Assembly (NCBI GenBank): GCA_005799065.1 | Contig: SYHW01000061.1 | Coordinates: 1 to 42,741 of the forward strand | Reading direction: 5' to 3' | DNA: 42,741 nucleotides | DNA from: Bacteroidota bacterium | Lineage (GTDB): Bacteria; Bacteroidota; Bacteroidia; UBA7662 | Part shown: one piece after another, positions 32,085 through 40,577 of the stretch | Position numbering within the stretch: the first letter of the stretch is position 1 | Layout: every line of letters begins with the position of its first letter | Made by a program: the position numbers and the translations under genes | The notes under the pieces: generated by a model | Database searches by the model: none | Seen by the model: the letters and a program-made list of their open reading frames with translations, nothing else | What the model was told of the DNA's origin: nothing

Positions 32085-33908
32085 ATGGATGCCAAAAGAG
32101 ATCCCCATTCATCACCCAAAAGCAGACGCGTCGGCGGCTCATTTCTGGTGAGTACCCCCTCCCCTTCTGAAATTTTCATTCGTGAGGATTTTTCGGAGGA
32201 ACAGCTGATGATGCTTCAAGCCACCCGAGATTTCATGAAAGCTGAAGTAGAGCCTCATCTGGCAAGGTTCGAAGCGAACGACTATCCTTTGGTGGAATCG
32301 CTCATGAAGAAAGCCGGTGAACTGGGGTTGTTGTCGATCAGTGTGCCCCAGGCCTACGGGGGTTTGGGCATGGGTTTCAACACGTCTATGCTCGTTTGTG
32401 AGGAAATCAGTAGCTTAACGGGTTCATTGGCCACAGCATTTGGCGCTCATACGGGCATAGGAACGCTCCCTATTCAATATTACGGAAGTGAGTACATTTT
32501 GCAGAAATTTCTGCCTAAGGTGGCCAGCGGGGAGTGGATTGCGTGCTATAATTTAACCGAGCCCAATGCAGGCAGCGATGCCAATTCGGGTAAGACGGAG
32601 GCGGTTCTGAATGCAGCGGGCACTCATTATGAAATCACCGGACAGAAAATTTGGATCAGTAACGCTGGTTTTGCCGATGTATTTATTGTTTTTGCACGCA
32701 TTGAGAACGATAAGAACCTAACGGGTTTCATTTTTCATAAAGATGAGGTCATTGGTCTTACCCTCAACCAAGAGGAGCATAAACTAGGAATTCGATCTTC
32801 CTCGACCCGTCAGGTATTTTACGATAAGGTGGCGGTTCCAGTCGATCAAATGCTCGGGCCTCGCGATGGGGGATTTAAGATCGCGGTAAAGGTCCTCAAT
32901 GCCGGGCGTATTAAATTGGGTGCCGCGGTTTTGGGTGCTTGTTTTAAAGTGATCGGTTTTGCCGCTGCATATGCCAATGAACGCAAGCAATTTGGCCAAT
33001 CAATCGCCAATTATGGGGCTATTCAGCAGAAGTTTGCGGATATGTCGATGTTGGCCTATGGGGCCGATTCGGCCTTGTATCGGGCCGGACAGGACATCGA
33101 GGATCTGCAAAATGAACTGATGGCTTCGGGCATGGATGAGGCCACCGCAAAACTGAAGGGTATGGAACAATATGCGGTGGAGTGTGCCATTTTGAAGGTA
33201 TTTTGTTCGGAGGCTATTGCGCGTGTGGTCGACGAAGGAGTTCAAATCTATGGCGGCATGGGCTATTCGGCCGATGCCCCTATGGAGGCCGCCTACCGCG
33301 ACGCCCGAATCAGTCGGATCTATGAGGGTACGAACGAAATCAACCGCATGCTGATCGTGGATATGCTGATGCGGAAGGCCTTGAAGGGCGAGTTGAATTT
33401 GTTTGGTGCCGCTAAAAAGGTCGCAGCCGAACTCATGGAGATACCCGATTTTGGGGCTATGGCACCTGAAGGGTATTTGGAAGCGGAAATGCTGGTCTTA
33501 GAAAAACTCAAAAAGGCGGTACTCATGGTGCTTGGTGCCGCTGCTCAGAAGTACCAAACCCAATTAGCTGATGAACAAGAGATCTTAATGCACCTGGCCG
33601 ATATGGTCATAGAGGTCTATGTATTGGAGTCGACCTTGTTGCGTACACTCAAATTAAAGGAGCGTTTAGGTGTGGAAGCCTATGTGGACCGGCACGCCAT
33701 GGCCGTTTGTCTGCTGCATCGTGCAGCAGATTTATGCAACCGACACGGTCGAGAAGCCATTTTTGCAATTGGGGAGGGCGATGAGCAACGCATGATGTTG
33801 CTGGGCCTCAAACGTTTTACCCGAGTAGATCCGGTAGATTTACGGTCACTTCAGCGTCAGGTAGCCCAAACCGTATTGTCGCACAATAAATATCCTTATG
33901 CATCTTAG
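32085..33908 (+). CDS. fadE: Acyl-CoA dehydrogenase (FadE-like, long form)
   Basis: This flavoprotein introduces the first double bond into acyl-CoA. At 607 residues it is longer than the usual 380-residue dehydrogenases, and it matches the long FadE type with its extra C-terminal helical domain. The N-terminal GGSFLVS segment is typical of that group. The dehydrogenase core includes YNLTEPNAGSDANS for FAD binding and ITGQKIWISNAGFAD. The RIYEGTNEINRML segment supplies the likely catalytic Glu. It is the last gene of the MarR-fad unit and ends 15 bp from the convergent porQ gene. The electron acceptor, probably an electron-transfer flavoprotein, is not encoded here. Confidence 0.94.
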   Translation: MDAKRDPHSSPKSRRVGGSFLVSTPSPSEIFIREDFSEEQLMMLQATRDFMKAEVEPHLARFEANDYPLVESLMKKAGELGLLSISVPQAYGGLGMGFNTSMLVCEEISSLTGSLATAFGAHTGIGTLPIQYYGSEYILQKFLPKVASGEWIACYNLTEPNAGSDANSGKTEAVLNAAGTHYEITGQKIWISNAGFADVFIVFARIENDKNLTGFIFHKDEVIGLTLNQEEHKLGIRSSSTRQVFYDKVAVPVDQMLGPRDGGFKIAVKVLNAGRIKLGAAVLGACFKVIGFAAAYANERKQFGQSIANYGAIQQKFADMSMLAYGADSALYRAGQDIEDLQNELMASGMDEATAKLKGMEQYAVECAILKVFCSEAIARVVDEGVQIYGGMGYSADAPMEAAYRDARISRIYEGTNEINRMLIVDMLMRKALKGELNLFGAAKKVAAELMEIPDFGAMAPEGYLEAEMLVLEKLKKAVLMVLGAAAQKYQTQLADEQEILMHLADMVIEVYVLESTLLRTLKLKERLGVEAYVDRHAMAVCLLHRAADLCNRHGREAIFAIGEGDEQRMMLLGLKRFTRVDPVDLRSLQRQVAQTVLSHNKYPYAS

Positions 33909-33923
33909 TGTACGCGCTACCGC

Positions 33924-35024
33924 CTAGGTATTTGGGCGTATGCGGGTTGTTACGCTGATTTGGTGGGTGGTTCCGGATAAGGTATGGGCAGCACGGCTGT
34001 AGTCGAGACGGAATCGTTTGGTATGCAGGGCAAATCCCCATGCAAAACCACTGCTTCCAGACCGTGTAGTTAGCGTTAGTTCTTTGCGCCTTTGGTGGTT
34101 GTAAGATAGCTGAAATTGCAGGTTTTTGGAAAGGAGCAATTCGCTTTGAAGTACGATATGACGAAAAGCCTCATCGATCCATGGTGTCCCTTTTTGAGGA
34201 GTTTCAGATTCCTCGGTAAACAAAAACTGTGGGTTGTACCAGGTGTCGGAGGGGTCAGTATACCTCAGCCGCCAATTGTGCAGTTGATGCAAAACGACTC
34301 CCCATCTTAAAGGCATGTGCTCCAATCGATTAGAATAGCTGAATTGAACGTCTAATGGAAGTCTGCCATTGATTGAGCCTGGGGAATATGACCACAGCGT
34401 GGTACCAAAATTCCTGAATTGAACAGCACATTGGCTGCGGCCAGAAGTGTCCTGCCACGAAGCGCCCATATCGAGGGCTATGCCACTCGAGGAATAGCTA
34501 TCGAGGAAAGACCCGATGAATTTGGCAGAAACGCCTGCAGTGAACTGTTTGGCAAACCGAGTTCCCCATCCACTCTGAAGAACCACTTCATTGGCACTGA
34601 ATTGACCTATAGAATTACCCGCAGGATCGGTTCGCTCGAGTGAGCCATAGTTGATAAATCCGGCCGAATACAAAAATTTTCCTTTGGTTTTGGGCGATTC
34701 GCGAAGGGTTACCGCCTGTCCGGTTCTTATGTCTGCCACGTAGTTAACTACACTTAAACCGAGCAGTTCGGTGGGTGCATCGGCTATGAGGGCCGGATGC
34801 CAGGCTGATAGGTGTATTTCGCCCAAACTGACCGCAGGGGCAACACCGCCCAAGGCATTGAGCCGGGCGCTGGTGGGTAGGTTCAGAAAGGTGAAAACGG
34901 TTGGTCGATTGGGTTGCCCGTTGGCATTGGGAATCATTAGGCCATATGTTACGCTCCCGATCAGTGCGACGATGAGGTAACCGATGACCCTGTAGCGAAG
35001 GCTATTCTTGTTCGATTTGGTCAT
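33924..35024 (-). CDS. porQ: Type IX secretion system protein PorQ
   Basis: PorQ is an outer-membrane beta-barrel protein of the type IX secretion system, related to PorV, and is thought to help handle cargo at the cell surface. After an N-terminal hydrophobic segment (about residues 10-35) comes the family signature TFLNLPTSARLNALGGVAP, then HPALI. The rest alternates barrel-like strands, and the C-terminal KRFRLDYSRAAHTLSGTTHQISVTTRI segment is typical. The length of 366 residues fits. It follows a small lipoprotein gene with a 1-bp gap and is convergent with fadE. Type IX cargo genes lie elsewhere in this window (19354-21543 and 22045-27051), so the system is likely functional. Confidence 0.9.
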   Translation of the reverse strand: MTKSNKNSLRYRVIGYLIVALIGSVTYGLMIPNANGQPNRPTVFTFLNLPTSARLNALGGVAPAVSLGEIHLSAWHPALIADAPTELLGLSVVNYVADIRTGQAVTLRESPKTKGKFLYSAGFINYGSLERTDPAGNSIGQFSANEVVLQSGWGTRFAKQFTAGVSAKFIGSFLDSYSSSGIALDMGASWQDTSGRSQCAVQFRNFGTTLWSYSPGSINGRLPLDVQFSYSNRLEHMPLRWGVVLHQLHNWRLRYTDPSDTWYNPQFLFTEESETPQKGTPWIDEAFRHIVLQSELLLSKNLQFQLSYNHQRRKELTLTTRSGSSGFAWGFALHTKRFRLDYSRAAHTLSGTTHQISVTTRIRPNT

Positions 35025-35025
35025 T

Positions 35026-35532
35026 TTAGGGCGCTTGTACGGGAATTGGATCGAGACTCAGCGTATTTGAGAAATTGCCTTTCCGATCCCTTAAACGAAG
35101 GCTTATTCGAGCCGTGTCTGTGGTAAGTCCAGGTCGACGATAGGTGGGCACTACTTTGATCTCGATTTCCCCGTAAATCTGTTTTTTTTGTCCGGGTGGT
35201 GTCACATCCGGTAGTGCATATGGATAAACTACCGGGGGGAAGAAAGGAGTACCTTGTCGGGTATCGGTAATGGTGAAGTCAGTATCGCCAACCGCCTTGC
35301 CTAGGTCTCCATCCCCATCTTCGTAATGTACTTTTACGTAAAGTGTATCAACCCCCTCTCTTAACTGGCTCGGGAAGACTTCAAGCAAACGAATGGAGGG
35401 CACCTCATCAAAATTCTTTGCCGGATCGCAGCCTTGAAAGGACAGCAATATGCCAAATGACCACATGAGTTTGCTCAAAATCTTGGAGCATGGGAATGAA
35501 AATCTTGCGAAGATGCCTAATTCGTTGGCCAT
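35026..35532 (-). CDS. Putative lipoprotein encoded just upstream of porQ
   Basis: This 168-residue protein has a hydrophobic N-terminal segment (about residues 22-34) ending in LLSFQGC, a plausible but non-ideal lipobox. A beta-rich domain follows with the HYEDGDGDLGKAVGD acidic stretch, which occurs in small Bacteroidota envelope proteins, and a final RLRDRKGNFSNTLSLDPI segment. No function is known to me. The N-terminal 20 residues before the hydrophobic part are unusual for a lipoprotein. The ATG at 35532 is chosen over a GTG at 35538. It is read just before porQ with a 1-bp gap, so it may be a companion of that component; this is inference from position only. Confidence 0.7.
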   Translation of the reverse strand: MANELGIFARFSFPCSKILSKLMWSFGILLSFQGCDPAKNFDEVPSIRLLEVFPSQLREGVDTLYVKVHYEDGDGDLGKAVGDTDFTITDTRQGTPFFPPVVYPYALPDVTPPGQKKQIYGEIEIKVVPTYRRPGLTTDTARISLRLRDRKGNFSNTLSLDPIPVQAP

Positions 35533-35568
35533 AAGCACAAAACTACAACGGAGGTGGTATTATTGCGC

Positions 35569-36609
35569 ATGCCCGAAACAAAAACAGGTAAAGCACAGAT
35601 CCCATCCGATGCTTTGGCATGCGTCAGGCGATTAGACCAACTGATCCAAAACTACGAGGCGCCAACGTCGACCGATATTTTAGAACTTTTTCGGTTTCAG
35701 GCTCAATTTAATCCCGTTTATTCGGCGTATTTAAGCGCTTTGGGGCTCAACCCGCAAGAAGTTTTAACAGTGGATGAAATTCCCTGTCTACCCGTTACTT
35801 TGTTTAGAAACCACCGGGTGAAGAGCTGGCACTATAAAAGCGCTGCAGTTTGGCGCAGCAGTGCAACCACTACGCAGATCCCAAGTAAGCATTATGTGCC
35901 ATCTTTAACGCGATTTCACCTCGTTAGTCGACGCATTTTTGAATTTCACTATGGACCGTGTACCGATTGGGTTTTTATTGCGCTCCTGCCTTCCTACCTC
36001 GAAAGGCGCAATTCAGGCTTGGTTACCATGGTGGATGGGCTGATGTCTGCCAGTGGTCACCCCTTAAACGGCTATTTTATGTATGATCATATTTCTTTGG
36101 CAGAGCGATACAAGAATGCATGCAACAGCGACCGAAAGGTCATGTTGATTGGTGTGGGCTTTGCTTTGTTGGATCTTGCCGATCTGAATTGTATGGCCTT
36201 GAGGCCGCAAGACGTAGTGATGGAAACCGGTGGGATGAAGGGTCGCGGTCCTGAATTAGTGCGTGAGGCGCTTCATGATCGATTGCGCTATGGATTTAAA
36301 ACGGATTGCATTCATACAGAATATGGAATGACCGAATTGAGTTCATCGAGCTATGCTACTGGTTATGGGCGGTTAACACCTCCGCCATGGATGAAGATTT
36401 GCATCCAAGACTTACACGATCCACTGCAGCGGGTTGCGATCGGTAAAATCGGAACAATAGATATAATAGACTACGCTAATATTCATAGTTGTAGTTTTAT
36501 TAAAACAGACGACCTGGGCTGGACCGAGTCGAATGGTGATTTTTATGTGATTGGGCGACGCGATGAAAGCGAATGGCGCGGCTGTAACCTGCTCTATCAG
36601 CCTAATTAA
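35569..36609 (+). CDS. LuxE-like acyl-activating protein
   Basis: This 346-residue protein resembles the LuxE acyl-protein synthetase family, which activates fatty acids or other carboxylates as adenylates and may transfer the acyl group onto a cysteine. The clearest features are TEYGMTELSSS, equivalent to the adenylate-forming YGxTE motif, KTDDLGW, and the C-terminal GRRDESEWRGCN, equivalent to the GRxD loop. No luciferase genes are nearby, so a role in bioluminescence is not implied. Bacteroidota use such proteins in lipid or pigment pathways. The ATG at 35569 is preferred. A TTG at 35563, 8 nt after the strong GGAGG at 35550-35554, is a serious alternative, since that spacing is better. 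It is divergent from the lipoprotein gene by only 36 bp. Confidence 0.8.
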   Translation: MPETKTGKAQIPSDALACVRRLDQLIQNYEAPTSTDILELFRFQAQFNPVYSAYLSALGLNPQEVLTVDEIPCLPVTLFRNHRVKSWHYKSAAVWRSSATTTQIPSKHYVPSLTRFHLVSRRIFEFHYGPCTDWVFIALLPSYLERRNSGLVTMVDGLMSASGHPLNGYFMYDHISLAERYKNACNSDRKVMLIGVGFALLDLADLNCMALRPQDVVMETGGMKGRGPELVREALHDRLRYGFKTDCIHTEYGMTELSSSSYATGYGRLTPPPWMKICIQDLHDPLQRVAIGKIGTIDIIDYANIHSCSFIKTDDLGWTESNGDFYVIGRRDESEWRGCNLLYQPN

Positions 36610-36666
36610 GCATATCTAATCAGATTTTTTCTCTCGATTGAGACTTTTCGGTTTTTGAGGGCCTTA

Positions 36667-36698
36667 TTTGGTCATATTGCTCCACTTGTCTATTTTTG
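36667..36698 (+). promoter_or_regulatory. Promoter of the alpha-glucan operon
   Basis: TTTG (36667-36670), 20 nt, then TATTTTTG (36691-36698) is a complete match to the Bacteroidota promoter. It lies 18 nt before the GH13 start codon, giving a very short leader. Confidence 0.75.
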
Positions 36699-36716
36699 AG
36701 CGAATTAATTTAAAAT

Positions 36717-38069
36717 ATGAATTACATCGTTATGCTCTCTTTGGCAGCCTTGTTCGTTTTGTCGGGATGCAAAACCACACCCCCTGCCGAACCCTTGCCC
36801 ACACCTTCTCTCGAGAAAACGATTATGTACGAAATTTATGTTCGAAATTTCTCGCCTGAAGGTACGTTTAAGGGCATCGTTCCAAAGCTCGACTCGCTAA
36901 AGGCTATGGGGGTTAATACCGTTTGGTTGATGCCGATACACCCGGTCGGTAAGTATCGTAGGAAGGGCACTTTTGGGTCGCCCTATTCGATCCAAGATTA
37001 TTATAAAGTGAACCCCGAATTTGGAACCGAACAGGACTTTAAAAATTTGGTTGAGGCTTGTCATGCCCGTGGCATGTATTTGATCATTGACTTGGTAATC
37101 AATCATACGGCGTGGGATCATTCATGGATCAAAGAACACCCCGAATGGTATACCCGCGATGCGGGCGACACCATCATCCCTCCTGTGCCAGACTGGTCGG
37201 ACGTAGCAGACCTCAATTTTGATGAACCAGCCCTTCAGGATGAATTGATCCGAATGATGAAGTATTGGATTGAGGAATATAACATCGACGGATACCGATG
37301 CGATGTGGCTATGATGGTGCCTGATTCCTTTTGGCGTAGAAGCATTACAGAGATTAGGAAACTTAAACCATTGATTATGCTTGCTGAGGCCTCGGGAAAG
37401 GAGTTTCATGAGGCTGGTTTCGATTTCACTTATGGGTGGGAGTTGTATAAAACCCTCAAAGATGTTTGTAAAAGTGATTCATCTGCCGTTTTGTTTTCAA
37501 AAACGGCCATAGAGGAGGGTGCCAAGGCTGTAAACAATGGCCGAATTCTTAGGTTTGTAACCAACCACGACGAAACGTCTTGGGACGATGTCCCCTTGAA
37601 TTTGTTTGGAGGTGTCGAGGGTTCGTTGACGGCGTTCACAGCAAGCTGTTTACTTCCATCCGTACCCTTGTTGTATAACGGACAAGAAGTGGCCCATCCC
37701 ACGAAAATGAATTTGTTTGAACACAGTTCGATCGACTGGACCGCAAATCGGAGCGTAACCGCTGAATATTTAAAAATTCTGGGATTATTGCGAAATCATG
37801 CAGTTCTCCAAGATACCGTTTTGCGATTTTGGTTATCCGATCACCTTGACGTGGTGGGTTATTCGAGAGGGCAAGGCGTCGATGCCGTTCATGTTTTGGT
37901 GAATTTCCGAAATCGGCATGTGGAGATCGACCTTCCGGCGGACTTTTCTACAAGCAAATGGAAGCTGTTGCTGGGCACGACGCCTTCAGCCTCAGCTGAT
38001 CCGGCTGATGCACCCACCCGAGTGACTTTGCCTCCCTACGCCCGTTGTGTTTTTCAAACGGGTTCATGA
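36717..38069 (+). CDS. GH13 alpha-amylase family lipoprotein
   Basis: This 450-residue enzyme hydrolyses alpha-glucosidic bonds in starch-like or maltodextrin substrates at the cell envelope. Its N-terminus is a lipoprotein signal with a good lipobox (VLSGC, Cys18), so it should be membrane-anchored. The GH13 regions are clear: DLVINH at 125-130, DGYRCDVAMM with nucleophile Asp196, MLAEASG with acid/base Glu224, and VTNHDE with Asp285. The length is compact for the family, and no carbohydrate-binding module is visible. The GH31 gene starts inside its stop codon (4-bp overlap), so the two are translated together. Lgt, the enzyme that lipidates such proteins, is encoded at the end of the same operon. 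Confidence 0.93.
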   Translation: MNYIVMLSLAALFVLSGCKTTPPAEPLPTPSLEKTIMYEIYVRNFSPEGTFKGIVPKLDSLKAMGVNTVWLMPIHPVGKYRRKGTFGSPYSIQDYYKVNPEFGTEQDFKNLVEACHARGMYLIIDLVINHTAWDHSWIKEHPEWYTRDAGDTIIPPVPDWSDVADLNFDEPALQDELIRMMKYWIEEYNIDGYRCDVAMMVPDSFWRRSITEIRKLKPLIMLAEASGKEFHEAGFDFTYGWELYKTLKDVCKSDSSAVLFSKTAIEEGAKAVNNGRILRFVTNHDETSWDDVPLNLFGGVEGSLTAFTASCLLPSVPLLYNGQEVAHPTKMNLFEHSSIDWTANRSVTAEYLKILGLLRNHAVLQDTVLRFWLSDHLDVVGYSRGQGVDAVHVLVNFRNRHVEIDLPADFSTSKWKLLLGTTPSASADPADAPTRVTLPPYARCVFQTGS

Positions 38070-40498
38070 GGCAGTGGAGACAGGGTTTTCAACCTTTGGG
38101 TAGTGCCAAACAGATTGAGATTCAAAAACATCTTGTAAAGCTGACCACCGATTGGGCTGAGTTGATCGTTGACATTCAAGGTCCGGATCTACTTCGTTTA
38201 CGTGCGGGTGATCGGGGTGTTGAATGGTTGGATGGGGCTGATTATGCCTTAAGTGAAGATTTTGTTTCCCCTATGCCTGATGGGAAATGGGTTCAGAACG
38301 ATGAATTGGTGGCCTATACTTCGTCAACTTTTTGCCTGGAGGTTCATCTCAATCCCATTTCAATCAAGCTGTTTAATACCACGGGCACCTTATTGTCGAG
38401 CGATGCCGACGATTTAGGGATCGGGAAAATGGGCGATCAATGGTACTATTACCGTAATCTTCCAAAGGATGAACTGAACTTTGGCTTGGGGGAAAAGACC
38501 GGATTTACCCTGCGTAGAGGGCAGCGTTTTGTACATTGGAACACCGATGCGTTTATGTATGGAACCGATGCCGATCCGCTGTATGTGTCGACTCCTTTCT
38601 TTATGGGAAAGCTGGCGGGTGGAACCTATGGTCTTTTCTTGAACTCCTATGCACGCTCAGTTTTTGATTTTGGCGCTGCAGATGCACGCCACAGTTGCAT
38701 ACAAAATGATCGAGGGTGTTTGGATCTGTTTTTCATGGTGGGTGATTCGCCAATCGATGTCTTGCAGTCATACACTCGGTTGACAGGTCTTCCACCTCTC
38801 CCTCCACGTTGGAGCCTGGGATACCAACAGTGCCGCTACAGTTATTATCCCGATCGAGAGGCATTGTCTGTGGCATCTACCTTCCGCGATAAGAAAATTC
38901 CATGTGATGTATTGTATCTCGATATACACTATATGGACCAATACAAGGTTTTTACCTGGAGTGCCCGTGATTTTCCAGACCCTCGAGGATTTGTGGATCA
39001 ATTGCGGGCCATGGATTTTCGAACGGTAGTAATTCTCGACCCGGGAATAAAAGTTGACCAAGATTACCCGGTTTATCAACGGGGACTCGAGAAGGACGTA
39101 TTTGTGTGTTATCCTAATGGGTACGCCTACTCGGGCGACGTCTGGCCGGGCACATGTCATTTTCCGGATTTCACCCATGCCGAAACCCGCACCTGGTGGG
39201 GAACGGAGATTCAATCGCTGACATCTATCGGTATTTCGGGCTATTGGAATGACATGAACGAGCCTGCAACCTGGGGCAAACATCTTCCTGATGCTTTGGT
39301 TTTTCAATTGGAAGGGCAACATGGTTCGCACCGAGACGCGCACAATGTTTATGGCATGCAAATGGCCCGAGCAACCGCAGAGGGTGTACGGAAAGCGATG
39401 CCGAATGAACGCGCTTTTATCCTTACCAGAGCGGGATTTAGTGGTATTCAACGCTACGCTGCTGTGTGGACCGGCGATAACACGGCGAGTGAAGAGCACA
39501 TGCTCATGGGTGTACGCCTGTTAAATTCTATGGGACTTGCGGGCATGTCCTTTTGCGGGATGGATATTGGAGGCTTTGTGGGTGAAGCCTCTCCGGATTT
39601 GTTTATCCGTTGGATGCAAATCGGATCTTTTTCACCGCTGTTTCGGGGCCACAGCATGATCAATAGCCGCGACAGCGAGCCTTGGTCCTATGGCGAAAAG
39701 GCGGAGGAAATCAGCAGGAATTTTATTCGTTTGCGATACAAGCTCCTGCCGTATTGGTATAGCCTGTTTGAGGAGGCATCCCGCACAGGAATCCCGGTAT
39801 TGCGAAGTCTTGTGCTGTCCTATCCCCATGACCTTAGGGTTTATGAGTCGGAATGGGCCCATCAGTTTATGGTAGGCCCGCACCTGTTGGTGGCCGCAGT
39901 GGGTTGTACACATCCCTATCAAAAAGTATATCTGCCGGAAGGACAGTGGGTGCATCTTTTTGATGGTAGTGTTTGGAAGGGATCTGCAGAGCATATTGCG
40001 GAAACACCCATCGATATTTTACCGATTTGGGTACGTGCTGGGGCGGTTATATCCATGCACCCGGCCGGGGAACATTCGGAGGATTTACCCGAAAAGGTTC
40101 TGTTATTACATGTTTTTGGGCGAAGCTCGGAATGCTGCAGTACGCATTGGTATACCGATGATGGCTACACATTCGAATACGAAACGGGCGCTGTGAAACA
40201 CCGAACGATCCTGCATGATGGGGCTCATCGCCGTATTATTTTATCTCAATCCGTTGGTACTTTTTTACAACCATACACTCATATAAGGATTTATTTCCAC
40301 GCTATTGATGAAGCCCAGCCGATGATGGCGCATTCTGATTCTGCCGTACAGCTTGGTTCAGAGTCCATTCGATTTGTAGATCCGTTGAGGTCGTATGACC
40401 CATTTAGTCAGCCCGATCCTCCATTTCCATGGCAGCATGGGGAGGTGCCTTATGTCGAAGTTCCTTGGACAGATGAAGCCATTGAATTTCGATATTGA
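38066..40498 (+). CDS. GH31 alpha-glucosidase
   Basis: This 810-residue glycoside hydrolase releases glucose from the non-reducing ends of alpha-glucans. The catalytic motifs are complete: WNDMNEP with nucleophile Asp396, and WTGDN with acid/base Asp471. The supporting GFSGIQRYAAVW and RGHSMINS segments are typical, and a C-terminal beta-sandwich follows. No signal peptide is visible, so the enzyme is probably cytoplasmic and acts on sugars already imported, unlike the GH13 lipoprotein upstream. The ATG at 38066 overlaps the GH13 stop codon. The frame is open from 38045, but the earlier start would add seven residues inside the GH13 gene. The sugar transporter gene follows after 79 bp. Confidence 0.94.
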   Translation: MRQWRQGFQPLGSAKQIEIQKHLVKLTTDWAELIVDIQGPDLLRLRAGDRGVEWLDGADYALSEDFVSPMPDGKWVQNDELVAYTSSTFCLEVHLNPISIKLFNTTGTLLSSDADDLGIGKMGDQWYYYRNLPKDELNFGLGEKTGFTLRRGQRFVHWNTDAFMYGTDADPLYVSTPFFMGKLAGGTYGLFLNSYARSVFDFGAADARHSCIQNDRGCLDLFFMVGDSPIDVLQSYTRLTGLPPLPPRWSLGYQQCRYSYYPDREALSVASTFRDKKIPCDVLYLDIHYMDQYKVFTWSARDFPDPRGFVDQLRAMDFRTVVILDPGIKVDQDYPVYQRGLEKDVFVCYPNGYAYSGDVWPGTCHFPDFTHAETRTWWGTEIQSLTSIGISGYWNDMNEPATWGKHLPDALVFQLEGQHGSHRDAHNVYGMQMARATAEGVRKAMPNERAFILTRAGFSGIQRYAAVWTGDNTASEEHMLMGVRLLNSMGLAGMSFCGMDIGGFVGEASPDLFIRWMQIGSFSPLFRGHSMINSRDSEPWSYGEKAEEISRNFIRLRYKLLPYWYSLFEEASRTGIPVLRSLVLSYPHDLRVYESEWAHQFMVGPHLLVAAVGCTHPYQKVYLPEGQWVHLFDGSVWKGSAEHIAETPIDILPIWVRAGAVISMHPAGEHSEDLPEKVLLLHVFGRSSECCSTHWYTDDGYTFEYETGAVKHRTILHDGAHRRIILSQSVGTFLQPYTHIRIYFHAIDEAQPMMAHSDSAVQLGSESIRFVDPLRSYDPFSQPDPPFPWQHGEVPYVEVPWTDEAIEFRY

Positions 40499-40577
40499 TA
40501 TGCATTTTATTTGCTTTATTCGTGCCGTACATTATTCTCTTTTTTCTCAGCTAATCAGCCTATAATCCTCTTCACTT

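Noticed and set aside
35554-35568. GTG start for the LuxE-like gene
   Set aside because: This GTG overlaps the GGAGG ribosome-binding site itself, so it cannot be the start served by that site.
38768-39499. 243-residue open frame on the minus strand
   Set aside because: It lies wholly inside the GH31 gene, which has complete catalytic motifs in its own frame; the opposite-strand frame is a shadow.
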